A DNA stretch of 64,000 nucleotides from Chitinophagaceae bacterium (lineage in GTDB: Bacteria > Bacteroidota > Bacteroidia > Chitinophagales > Chitinophagaceae), in NCBI GenBank assembly GCA_016710745.1, contig JADJVB010000010.1, forward strand, positions 1,116,001 to 1,180,000. Direction: 5' to 3'. Under the pieces are notes generated by a model. The model made no database searches. It had not been told where the DNA came from and saw only the letters and a list, made by a program, of their open reading frames with translations. How positions within the stretch are numbered: the stretch's first letter is position 1; the number at the start of each line of letters is the position of its first letter. Positions 19,462 through 27,726 of this stretch are shown one piece after another. Both the position numbers and the translations under genes were made by a program.

Positions 19462-22071
19462 TTACCTGATCAACACCACAGTTCCTTTCTTTTTGATCGT
19501 ATTATTCAGGTAATCAATCCCTTCGGCATACCAAACATAGGTGCCGGTTTCCTGTGCCTTGCCTCCCAGCCTGCCATCCCAGCCGGCGCCATTACCCGTG
19601 CCCGAGTAAACCATTTGTCCCCAGCGGTTATACACCCTGAAAATATCTATCGATTTCATACCAAGCGGTATGGGTCTGAAAATATTGTTATAGGCATCCC
19701 CGTTCGGTGTAAAGGCATTAGGCACATAGAGATCGGGTTTTACTTTAAAAACATGTACCCGGATACTGTCCTCTGCAAAACAACCAAAATTGTCGCTTAC
19801 ACGTACAATGTATTCAATATCGTTTTGCGGCAAAGAGATTGGATTTTTGATCCCGGCGTCGTTGAGCCAGGTAATAGGCCTCCAGGTATAATTAACACTG
19901 CCCGATGCGCCCAACTGTAAAGGTTGTCCGAGCACAACCGAAGTGTCCCTGGGCCCGGCATTGGCTATTATTTTTGATACGAATAAGATCATGGTATCTT
20001 TTACCGGCTTGGGGCAACCCAATGCATCCCGCACCGTAACGATGTATTTAACATTATCGCTCGGATTTACCGAAACCGGGTTGGGAATATTGGCAGCCGT
20101 TAAAAAAGCTGATGGGCTCCAGGAATAAATAGTACCCCCTGAGGCATTTAGCTGCGCCGATCCTCCAAAACAAATCGTTTGATCGGGGCCGGCATTTGCC
20201 ACCGGATAGGGTACGGGCGTTACTTTAATGTCATTTTCAGCCCGGCATTTGCCAATACTGCCTACCACATGATAAGTGGTGGCAACCGACGGAAATGCTT
20301 TGGGATTTTTTATCAGTGGATTGGTAAGCGTATTACCGGCCGGATTTTCCGTCCATTGAAAATTTAAGGCATCACTTGTAAGTTGAAGCAGTACCGAATC
20401 CCCGGTGCATATCGTGGTATCATTGCCGCCAAACTGTGTGACAAAACTTTTAACTTCAATGCGTACAGAATCGCTGCCCTGGCAACCAAAAGCATCAGTT
20501 ATCTGAACATGATAGGTTGTTGTTACATCAGGGCTCACCAGGGGGTCGGGTATGTTCACATTATTGATCATGTAATTGGGTGTCCAGGTAAAACTACCGG
20601 CTCCCACGGCGTTGAGTTGCAGGGTGTCGATAATACAGATCAGGGTATCATTGGTTAGGGTAAAGGGCGGCTTGTCCAGGATATCAATCGGTTTAATTAC
20701 TGTTCCTACACATCCTTTATCGCTTTCAACTTTAAAAATCACATTATAAGATCCCGACGCTGAATAATTATGGGTTGGAAATTGTTGGGTTGATGTATTA
20801 CCCGGATTGCCAAAGTCTCCAAAATTCCAGTCCCATTTATTAACAGAGCCATAGGTTGCTGTTGTGAGATCTTTAAACTGAATGGGCGTGTTTTTACATT
20901 GCCCGATAAATTCAAAATCGGGAAAAAATCCGGGATACACTTTAACAATAGACGTGGTTGAATCGGAGCAGGGTAATCCCCGGTTAACAACCAGTTTTAG
21001 CACATAATCACCGGCAGCTGCATAAGTATGCGTTGGCGATGGCAGCGTTGACGTATTTCCGTCGCCAAAATCCCAATCATAGGTTTGCACGTTATCCGGT
21101 AATCCAAGATTTGAAAAAGTTTGGGTAAAATCATCGCAGGCCGGGTATTTTTCGAGCAGCGTAGCGGTAGGTATATTGCAGTCATTAACATTTAATATGA
21201 AATCTTTTCGGTGCTGTCCGATTACAACGCCATTTCGATATTCTAAAATACAAACACACACAACATACCTGCCGGGGTTTTGCGGGGCAATACCCGAGAT
21301 CAGACCAGTTGTTCTGTTTATTGACGACGTAGTTCCCAGTGGACTGGAACCCGAGAATCCATTGATGTAACCAACTGATTGGTAGGGCGGACTGGATGGA
21401 TCAACATTAGCTGCGCTGGTAGCATTTCCCCGATTATAAGCATTGCAGTAATAATATACCAATGAGTCGCCGTCGGGATCAATGGCGCTAAAATCAAAAG
21501 TGAATGGTGCACGATAACAAACGCGGGTAAGTTGTGTAATAAATTGCGGGCTGCTGTTAGTTGCTGCACCCAAAACGCTGGTTCCGGGTATGGTACAAAT
21601 ATAAGTTGAGCCCTCGCCTTGCGCGGGTTGATTTTGTGTTAATACATTTTGTAGTGGAAAAATACGGCAACAGGTTTGGTAAGCGGCCGTATAGCCGTTG
21701 GTATTATCAGGTAAGTCGATCGTAAATTCAAAGCTTCCCATACTGTAATTCAGATCCGGCGGGTTGGTCATACAGATCGGTGGCGGGGTTACCGGAACCG
21801 TAATACTGCCTGATAATCCAACATTAAAGGGCGAGCCTGCAATGGGAGTTGAAGAACCATTGCTAAAAATTCCAATAAATACATTTCCGGGCATTGCCGC
21901 GCCACCGCCATTGTTATCCCTGAAAAGCCTTAATGTGATTTTGTATTTTTTGCTGTTGGGCGAACTGCCGGGACCGATGTATTCATAGATCATTTCGCCG
22001 CCGGAAATATGGTTTGCAAACAATGGGGCACACAGAAAAAAGAAAAAAGAGAAAACAAAAAACTTCTTCAT
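19462..22071 (-). CDS. Secreted PKD/Ig-like repeat protein with T9SS type B C-terminus (paralog)
   Basis: An 869-residue paralog of the neighbouring 1114-residue protein, in the same orientation. A signal peptide (MKKFFVFSFFFFLCAPLFAN) is followed by HISGGEMIYEYIGPG, the same cysteine-containing N-terminal domain, two PKD domains (YDWDFGDGN, WDWNFGDFG) and only four Ig-like modules, against seven in the paralog. The C-terminal type B sorting domain is complete (PDLYVPNAFTPNGD, FRVYNRWGQMVY, AGWDGRLGG, KKGTVVLIR). The two proteins are alignable at both ends, so the difference in length is module gain or loss. Predicted to be displayed or released through SprA; a role in surface adhesion is inference. 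Confidence 0.9.
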   Translation of the reverse strand: MKKFFVFSFFFFLCAPLFANHISGGEMIYEYIGPGSSPNSKKYKITLRLFRDNNGGGAAMPGNVFIGIFSNGSSTPIAGSPFNVGLSGSITVPVTPPPICMTNPPDLNYSMGSFEFTIDLPDNTNGYTAAYQTCCRIFPLQNVLTQNQPAQGEGSTYICTIPGTSVLGAATNSSPQFITQLTRVCYRAPFTFDFSAIDPDGDSLVYYYCNAYNRGNATSAANVDPSSPPYQSVGYINGFSGSSPLGTTSSINRTTGLISGIAPQNPGRYVVCVCILEYRNGVVIGQHRKDFILNVNDCNIPTATLLEKYPACDDFTQTFSNLGLPDNVQTYDWDFGDGNTSTLPSPTHTYAAAGDYVLKLVVNRGLPCSDSTTSIVKVYPGFFPDFEFIGQCKNTPIQFKDLTTATYGSVNKWDWNFGDFGNPGNTSTQQFPTHNYSASGSYNVIFKVESDKGCVGTVIKPIDILDKPPFTLTNDTLICIIDTLQLNAVGAGSFTWTPNYMINNVNIPDPLVSPDVTTTYHVQITDAFGCQGSDSVRIEVKSFVTQFGGNDTTICTGDSVLLQLTSDALNFQWTENPAGNTLTNPLIKNPKAFPSVATTYHVVGSIGKCRAENDIKVTPVPYPVANAGPDQTICFGGSAQLNASGGTIYSWSPSAFLTAANIPNPVSVNPSDNVKYIVTVRDALGCPKPVKDTMILFVSKIIANAGPRDTSVVLGQPLQLGASGSVNYTWRPITWLNDAGIKNPISLPQNDIEYIVRVSDNFGCFAEDSIRVHVFKVKPDLYVPNAFTPNGDAYNNIFRPIPLGMKSIDIFRVYNRWGQMVYSGTGNGAGWDGRLGGKAQETGTYVWYAEGIDYLNNTIKKKGTVVLIR

Positions 22072-22149
22072 GATGTTGTTTAAAGCTATAAGAAGACCTA
22101 AAAATAATGAAAAACGCTGCCTTTTTAAACGGAAACCTGTTAAAAGCCA

Positions 22150-22953
22150 TTATTTCATTTCTAAAAGGGCGCAGTTTAGTTTTTCGGCCTCCTCCAGCAT
22201 GCCCATATGGGCGCTGTTTCGTAAAATATGGATATGCGATTCATCGGGTAGATAGCATTGCGGCATACTTTGTTCAAAGGGGATAGCCTTATCATGTTCC
22301 CCAATGATAAACAAAACGGGTTTGTTGATGTTTTTTAATACCTGGGTTCGGTCGGGCCGGTCAATCATGGCCTGAATATAGTTGATGATGGCTTCATCAG
22401 TAAAAGACTTACATTTTTCAATCTGAACCTCCACCAATTCGCGGTTATTTGATGCCCAGGTTTCGGTAAAGAGATCGGTGATAACTGCTTTTAAAAATTC
22501 AAAGGCACCATTCTTTTTCACAAAGTCAATTGATTTTAGGCGATTGGCCTTTTTTTCTTCACTGTCGGCAAATGCCGAAGAATGCACCAGGGCAATCGAT
22601 GAAAATAAAGCAGGATATTTTTCAACGAGTGCCAATGCTATGTATCCACCCATGCTATGGCCTGCCAACCTGCATTCGGTTATTTTTTCGGCCAATAATA
22701 TGGCCCGGATAACTTCAGCCATACTTTCAATACGCATGTCTTCAATTAATTGGGATTTACCGGTACCCGGCAGGTCAGGTACGATCAACAAAAATTCATC
22801 TTTTCCACCGGATCCTGCGGATAGAAACTCAATTTGATTTTTCCATATCCCGCTATCTTCGGCGAAGCCATGAATTAAAATAAGCGGCTTTCCTTTACCG
22901 ATAGTATGGTAAAAAATTTTGGAAGATTGATGGGTGATGTATTTTTCAGTCAT
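22150..22953 (-). CDS. Alpha/beta hydrolase
   Basis: Cytoplasmic alpha/beta-fold hydrolase of 267 residues without a signal peptide. The oxyanion HG motif is at 28-29 (LIHGFAED), the nucleophile elbow GHSMGG places Ser100, and Asp221 (GEHDKAIP) and His249 (NSAHMGM) complete the triad. The lid region (about 125-195) is helical and lysine-rich. The sequence resembles MhpC/3-oxoadipate enol-lactonase-like hydrolases, but the substrate cannot be told. Confidence 0.87.
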   Translation of the reverse strand: MTEKYITHQSSKIFYHTIGKGKPLILIHGFAEDSGIWKNQIEFLSAGSGGKDEFLLIVPDLPGTGKSQLIEDMRIESMAEVIRAILLAEKITECRLAGHSMGGYIALALVEKYPALFSSIALVHSSAFADSEEKKANRLKSIDFVKKNGAFEFLKAVITDLFTETWASNNRELVEVQIEKCKSFTDEAIINYIQAMIDRPDRTQVLKNINKPVLFIIGEHDKAIPFEQSMPQCYLPDESHIHILRNSAHMGMLEEAEKLNCALLEMK

Positions 22954-22987
22954 AGTGTTGGTGAAATTAAGCTAATATTTAACTACA

Positions 22988-23011
22988 TGGTCAGACGGGG
23001 GCGTCAGACCA
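22988..23011. repeat. 24-bp palindromic dispersed repeat, copy 1
   Basis: TGGTCAGACG and CGTCAGACCA flank GGGG. The arms pair with one fixed central mismatch. Its reverse complement matches the copy at 60953-60976 at 22 of 24 positions. It overlaps the end of the DUF4105 gene and supplies its last codons and stop (W-S-D-A-P-V-stop). Confidence 0.8.
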
Positions 23012-24169
23012 GGACTTCTTCACACTGCGATAGATCAACAATAAAACGATGGGCAACAAGCCATTATTCATTTGCTGGGGTAAAAAGAACCAGCTGATCA
23101 AAACAGCCATCAGGGCCACCGCCGTGAGCTTAAAATATTTTTGCACCCATTGTTTTTTGCTGTTCACAAAAAATGCCATAATGCTATGTGTTGGCCACGC
23201 CCACAGCAGGTTGAAATTATTTTTGGTCATGCTGTGATCAGTACCTAACCACATAAAAATTAAAATAATACCCAGGAGGCCGGTCAGGAAGAAAAACAGG
23301 CCGTCGAAGCCCTGCAAAAAAACCTGTACAAATTTATTTTTTACAAAACCAAGTAGCACAATTCCAATGAATAAAATCGAAAAAACAACAAATGGGGTAA
23401 AGATCGATCCGCGGGCATTTTCATCAGTGATCGGGTACAGGTTTTCCGACGATAAAATCATTTTGTGATCACTGCTGTCCAGGCTTTTCATCAGGTTATC
23501 GGGCAGGAACTGCATATTTTCGGTAGTCATCACCCCGTCGCAGGGCTGGCCTAATAAAATATCGATACCCAGTTTGCTCCAGTCTTTATGATTTTTATCG
23601 AGGTACTGATGAATGGCTTGCCTGAACCTGCTTCCCGGGGGCATTACAGCAACTTTTGTAAAAGAGGAGTCGTTTTGTTTTTTTAGAATATCCCGTAACC
23701 GGGTGGTACAGTTATCAAAAAAGAAATCGTATTTGTAGTATTTGTTTTCTTCTTTGATATTATTGTTTAAAAATTGTTGAATGCTGATCTTTTCTTCGGC
23801 GGTTAAATGTAAAACCTGCTCGGTGATGCCCCGGTTGGTTGTTTGATAATCGAATTTAAAATCGGGGAAAATTACCACCGATACATAATAAAGTAATTTA
23901 CCCTGAACGAATTTCAAATAGAAACCATCATCATCAAAATTAAATGTACCGTAGTTGTACACCACATCACGCCAATTATCGTTAAATGCTTTACTGCTAT
24001 CGATAACACGATAAGCACTGTGTCCGAAAGTTGAGTACAGTTCATTACCGGGCGTGCAGGTGAGCAGGGAAATACGGAGGTGGGAGCTGTCCTGGGCAGA
24101 GACTTTATTAAAAAGTAAAAAGTAAAAAGTGAAAAGTAAAAATATAATAACCGTCCTGAGCTTTAGCAT
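22991..24169 (-). CDS. DUF4105 (Lnb-type N-terminal) membrane protein
   Basis: A 392-residue envelope protein. An N-terminal hydrophobic segment (residues 5-20) is followed by the DUF4105 domain: LLTCTPGNELYSTFGHSAYRV, VVYNYGTFNFD, FVQGKLLYYVS, and the FFDNCTTRLRDIL motif with its conserved Asn-Cys. These match the NlpC/P60-like cysteine-protease-type fold proposed for DUF4105. The last 150 residues contain about four transmembrane helices (FVVFSILFIGIVLLGF, LFFFLTGLLGIILIF, ALMAVLISWFF). The signal region is encoded by four 7-bp tandem repeats (24110-24137), and the C-terminal codons are inside a dispersed palindromic repeat. Function is unknown; activity on a lipid or peptide is inference. 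Confidence 0.85.
   Translation of the reverse strand: MLKLRTVIIFLLFTFYFLLFNKVSAQDSSHLRISLLTCTPGNELYSTFGHSAYRVIDSSKAFNDNWRDVVYNYGTFNFDDDGFYLKFVQGKLLYYVSVVIFPDFKFDYQTTNRGITEQVLHLTAEEKISIQQFLNNNIKEENKYYKYDFFFDNCTTRLRDILKKQNDSSFTKVAVMPPGSRFRQAIHQYLDKNHKDWSKLGIDILLGQPCDGVMTTENMQFLPDNLMKSLDSSDHKMILSSENLYPITDENARGSIFTPFVVFSILFIGIVLLGFVKNKFVQVFLQGFDGLFFFLTGLLGIILIFMWLGTDHSMTKNNFNLLWAWPTHSIMAFFVNSKKQWVQKYFKLTAVALMAVLISWFFLPQQMNNGLLPIVLLLIYRSVKKSWSDAPV
24110..24137. repeat. Four tandem 7-bp repeats in the DUF4105 signal sequence
   Basis: AAAAAGT, AAAAAGT, AAAAAGT, GAAAAGT in tandem, read on the plus strand. On the coding strand they encode the hydrophobic stretch FLLFTFYFLLF. A unit of 7 bp is not a multiple of three, so gain or loss of a unit would break the frame. 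Confidence 0.9.
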
Positions 24170-24244
24170 TGTTATTCTATTGTTGGATAAAGATAGTCAT
24201 TACCAGAAACCTACCAGACTTTAAATGACCAGCTTTAGGGAAAT

Positions 24245-24342
24245 GTTCAATAAGCAATGTACAATGTTCAATACTCAAGTTTAAGTGCCTTTATGTTTTT
24301 GGCTGCCATTGAATATTGAGCGTTGAGCATTGAATATTGATC
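24245..24342. repeat. Inverted 7-bp repeat arrays between DUF4105 gene and guaB
   Basis: Left array 24245-24279: GTTCAAT, AAGCAAT, GTACAAT, GTTCAAT, ACTCAAG. Right array 24308-24342: ATTGAAT, ATTGAGC, GTTGAGC, ATTGAAT, ATTGATC. The right units are the reverse complement of the left consensus (NNTCAAT). The spacer is 28 bp. The arrays can fold into one imperfect hairpin. Confidence 0.85.
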
Positions 24343-24371
24343 ATTTAACTCCGCTCAGATTATTCCTGCAA

Positions 24372-25858
24372 TTATCTTGAATAATTCGGCGCCTCCCTGG
24401 TAATGGCAATATCATGTGCATGACTTTCTTTCATGCCTGCATTGGTGATCTTCACAAAACTTGCTTTTTGTAATTCAATAATAGTTTGTGCCCCACAGTA
24501 ACCCATACCTGCCCGCAAGCCGCCGGTGAACTGGTGAACCACTTCCTGCAGACTGCCTTTAAAAGCAACCCGGCCTTCAATACCTTCTGGTACAAATTTT
24601 TTGATATCATCCTCTACATCCTGGAAATACCGGTCGCTGCTGCCCTGTGCCATGGCGCCCAGTGAACCCATGCCGCGGTACTGTTTAAATTTTCGTCCTT
24701 CATAAATTATGGTTTCACCCGGACTTTCTTCGGTGCCGGCAAAAACATTGCCCATCATCACACAACTGGCACCGGCAGCCAGGGCTTTTACCATGTCGCC
24801 GGTATAGCGTATACCGCCGTCACTGATGATACCTACGTTTCTGTTTTTTAAGGCTGCGGCGGCTTCCATTACTGCCGTGATCTGTGGTACACCGGTTCCT
24901 GCCACGATCCGGGTGGTGCAGATAGAACCCGGGCCAATACCCACTTTAACAGCATCGGCTCCGGCATCGGCCAGGGCTTTTGCACCGGCACCGGTACCTA
25001 CATTGCCCGCAATGACCTGCAGATTTTTATAGGTTTTCTTTATTTTTTTAAGGGCATCCATAACACCTTTGGTATGGCCATGGGCGCTGTCCAGGCAAAC
25101 CACATCTACGCCAACTTTGTATAAAGCCTCTACCCGAAGCATGATATCACCGGTGATGCCAACGCCGGCACCAACCAGCAAGCGGCCAAAAGAATCTTTT
25201 ACCGCGTGTGGGTGTGATTTTAATTTTAAAATATCGCTGAACGTGATCAGTCCCAATAGTTTTCCGGCTTTGCTAACCACCGGTAGTTTCTCAATCTTAT
25301 TTTTTTGAAAATGAGTTCTGCTTTTTTCAGATCGGTTCCTTCGGGTGCAGTAATAAGGTTATCTTTTGTCATCACCGTACTCACTTTGTCTTTGTAACGG
25401 GTTTCAAAACGAAGATCACGGTTGGTTAAAATGCCTACCAGTTTATGCGCATGATCAACAATAGGAATACCGCCTATTTTGTTTTCTTTCATCAGCCGCA
25501 AAGCCTCGCCAATACTGGCATCGGGGCTCAGCGTTACCGGGTCGATGATCATTCCGCTCTCACTTCTTTTTACCTTGCGAACCTGATCGGCCTGTTGATC
25601 GATGCTCATGTTTTTGTGTAATATACCCAGGCCGCCTTCGCGGGCCAGCGCAATGGCCAGCGACGCTTCCGTAACGGTGTCCATGGCGGCACTCAACATG
25701 GGCACGTGCAGCGTAATGGTTTTAGTAAGTTGTGTACTGATATTTACTTCACGCGGCAGTATCTGCGAGTAGGCAGGTACCAGTAAAACGTCATCGAACG
25801 TTAAGCCCTCGTAAAATTTTTGGGATTTGCCTTTTGCGGTGTTATTTATTGTTGCCAT
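24372..25858 (-). CDS. guaB: Inosine-5'-monophosphate dehydrogenase, frameshifted
   Basis: IMPDH oxidises IMP to XMP with NAD, the committed step to GMP. The 495-residue length after correction is normal. The N-terminal half has FYEGLTFDDVLLVPAYS, a CBS pair (VTLSPDASIGEALRLM...KENKIGGIPIVD), and the C-terminal half has the barrel with the catalytic loop GPGSICTTR and the flap-end motif MGYCGAQTI. The frame breaks in the second CBS motif at a run of seven T (25300-25306, A on the coding strand); eight would read ...FKKNKIEKLPVVSKAGKL and rejoin the halves. As the gene is normally essential, an assembly error is likely. The TTG at 25862 is not used; the first ATG is at 25856-25858, only 3 bp from a TACCTTTG box. 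Confidence 0.94.
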
Positions 25859-25861
25859 AGG

Positions 25862-25869
25862 CAAAGGTA
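25862..25869 (-). promoter_or_regulatory. TAnnTTTG promoter -7 element of guaB
   Basis: TACCTTTG on the minus strand matches the Bacteroidota -7 consensus at all fixed positions. It ends 3 bp before the guaB ATG, so transcription should begin at or beside the start codon (leaderless). No clear -33 TTG is visible. Confidence 0.6.
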
Positions 25870-25877
25870 TGTCAGAG

Positions 25878-25902
25878 AATTAAAAATTAAAAATTAAAAA
25901 TT
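25878..25902. repeat. Direct 7-bp repeat AATTAAA upstream of guaB
   Basis: Three full AATTAAA units (25878-25898) plus AATT, followed by G. It is a direct array without an inverted partner and lies 20 bp upstream of the guaB start. Confidence 0.9.
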
Positions 25903-25933
25903 GTGCGGCTTAAAGAGATTGCAGTTTTCGGGT

Positions 25934-27034
25934 TTACGCCAGCTTGTAAACCTTCCCAGGCAAGCTTATTACAATATTTTGCATTTCTAGCAGCAGCAAG
26001 GCAGTAGCTACAGCGCTGCTGCTCAATCCGCTTTTAAAATACAGTTCATCGATCTGAATGCTTTCCTGTTGCTGTAAAATATTGACCACGATCTTTTCAT
26101 CAGCACTTAGTTCAATAAATAGTTCCCGCTGTTTTTTGACGGCAGGTTTGGGTTGTGGTTTCCAGTTCATCATGTCTAAAAAATCATTGGCCGAATCAAT
26201 TAAACCTGCCTTATTGTTTTTGATGAGGTAATTACAGCCTTCGCTTTTACCGTCGTTTACCCGGCCGGGTATGGCAAATACATCTTTGTTGTAGCTGTTT
26301 CCCAATTCGGCCGTGATCAGGGAGCCTCCTTTTTTACTGCTTTCCATCACCACAACCGCATCGCATAAACCGGCCACAATGCGGTTACGCCGTGGAAAGT
26401 TTTGTTTGTCGGGGTTGGTATTGCTGATAAATTCGGTAAGCAATCCTCCTGCTGCTGTGATCTGTTTGGCCAGCCCTTTATTTTGTTGCGGATAGATCCG
26501 GTCGAGCCCGTGTGCCAGTACCGCAACCGTTTGCAGGTTATTTTTTAGTGCGGCTTTATGTGCAATGGTATCGATGCCGAAAGCCAGTCCGCTGACAACC
26601 AAAACGTTTTCGGATTTTAAGTCTTCAATGAACTTTTCACAAACCTGTTTTCCATAATCCGAATTATTTCGGGTACCAACCACAGCAATGATCTTAGAAC
26701 AATTAAGATCGGCATTGCCCCGGTAATACAACAGCGCAGGACTGTCGTAACAATTTAATAATCGTTTTGGATAATTTTCATCAGTAATAAAAAGCGGTGT
26801 TATTTTATATTTTTCAATGAATTTTATTTCTTCTTCGGAACTAGTGAAATCGGTAAAACCTTTGATAGATTTTGCCCTTACGGTTCCAATGCCTTCCAGG
26901 TTATCCAGCTCTTTTTTCTTTGCTTTAAAAACAGCTTGTGCATTGCCGTATATATTTATCAATGCCTTGGCGTGTACATCGCCAATATGGGGTACAAGGG
27001 TGAGGGCAATCTGGTACGGAAGATCATTGTTCAT
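25934..27034 (-). CDS. dprA: DNA processing protein DprA
   Basis: DprA binds incoming single-stranded DNA and loads RecA during natural transformation. The 366-residue protein has an N-terminal helix-hairpin-helix/SAM-like region (LVPHIGDVHAKALI), the Rossmann DprA core (VVGTRNNSDYG, VVSGLAFGIDTIAHKAAL, VLAHGLDRIYP, GGLLTEF, FPRRNRIVAGL, VVMESSKKGGSLITAELG, FAIPGRVNDGKSEGCNYLI), and a C-terminal winged-helix domain (about 305-366). All core motifs are intact. It lies between guaB and the response regulator gene, on the same strand, 69 bp from the latter. Confidence 0.95.
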   Translation of the reverse strand: MNNDLPYQIALTLVPHIGDVHAKALINIYGNAQAVFKAKKKELDNLEGIGTVRAKSIKGFTDFTSSEEEIKFIEKYKITPLFITDENYPKRLLNCYDSPALLYYRGNADLNCSKIIAVVGTRNNSDYGKQVCEKFIEDLKSENVLVVSGLAFGIDTIAHKAALKNNLQTVAVLAHGLDRIYPQQNKGLAKQITAAGGLLTEFISNTNPDKQNFPRRNRIVAGLCDAVVVMESSKKGGSLITAELGNSYNKDVFAIPGRVNDGKSEGCNYLIKNNKAGLIDSANDFLDMMNWKPQPKPAVKKQRELFIELSADEKIVVNILQQQESIQIDELYFKSGLSSSAVATALLLLEMQNIVISLPGKVYKLA

Positions 27035-27103
27035 TACTCCAATAATATTACCTGTAAATATATTATAATAAGTTTAGTTTAAAAAAAATACCTGAATAGT
27101 ATA

Positions 27104-27724
27104 CTATAAATAATTATTTTCTATGGCCTGCCTGATGAGCAGGGCTGTATTCTTCACATTTAGTTTTGTGTAAAGATTTTTCCGGTGCGTATCTACGGTG
27201 TCTATGCTTATAAAAAGTTTTTTGCTTATTTCTGAGTTGGTAAATCCTTCTGCAATTAATTTCAAAATTTCTTTTTCTCTTTTACTTAAAACAGGCAAAC
27301 CGCTTTTTTTTTCGGTTGTTGCCTTATAAATCCTTCCTGCTTCAAAACTAAAATAGGTTTTACCATTTTCTACTGATAAAATGGCCTCAATAATTTCTTC
27401 CTTATCAGCATTTTTTAAGAGATATCCACTGGCACCATTTTCAATAATCTGTGTTATATAGCTTCCCTGGCTGTTGGTACTCAAAGCAATAACGGAAATG
27501 CCTGTATAGTTTGTTTTTATCAGCTTGCAAAGATCCATGCCATTCATATCGGGCAGGTTTATATCCATTAATATAACATCGGCTGTATTGGTTTTAAAAT
27601 AATCCAGACAGGCCATTGCAGTAGTGGCATAACCGGCTACCTGCATATTTTTTTCTTTTTGAAGAAAGGAAATGATGCCTTCAATTACCAGTTGGTGATC
27701 ATCTACAATAAATACTTTAATCAT
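27104..27724 (-). CDS. LuxR/NarL-family response regulator
   Basis: A 206-residue DNA-binding response regulator. The receiver domain (1-120) has the acidic pair Asp8-Asp9, the phospho-acceptor Asp54 in LMDINLPDM and Lys104 in YLLKNADKEE. The LuxR-type helix-turn-helix (about 142-200) reads LSKREKEILKLIAEGFTNSEISKKLFISIDTVDTHR split over helices. Its start is 2 bp from the stop of the histidine kinase, so the two form a two-component operon. The target genes cannot be told; the divergent surface-protein gene at 29782 is the nearest candidate. Confidence 0.92.
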   Translation of the reverse strand: MIKVFIVDDHQLVIEGIISFLQKEKNMQVAGYATTAMACLDYFKTNTADVILMDINLPDMNGMDLCKLIKTNYTGISVIALSTNSQGSYITQIIENGASGYLLKNADKEEIIEAILSVENGKTYFSFEAGRIYKATTEKKSGLPVLSKREKEILKLIAEGFTNSEISKKLFISIDTVDTHRKNLYTKLNVKNTALLIRQAIENNYL

Positions 27725-27726
27725 TT

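Noticed and set aside
25240..25310. Programmed frameshifting in guaB
   Set aside because: No slippery heptamer or downstream structure specific to it is apparent, and the same one-base loss affects many unrelated genes.
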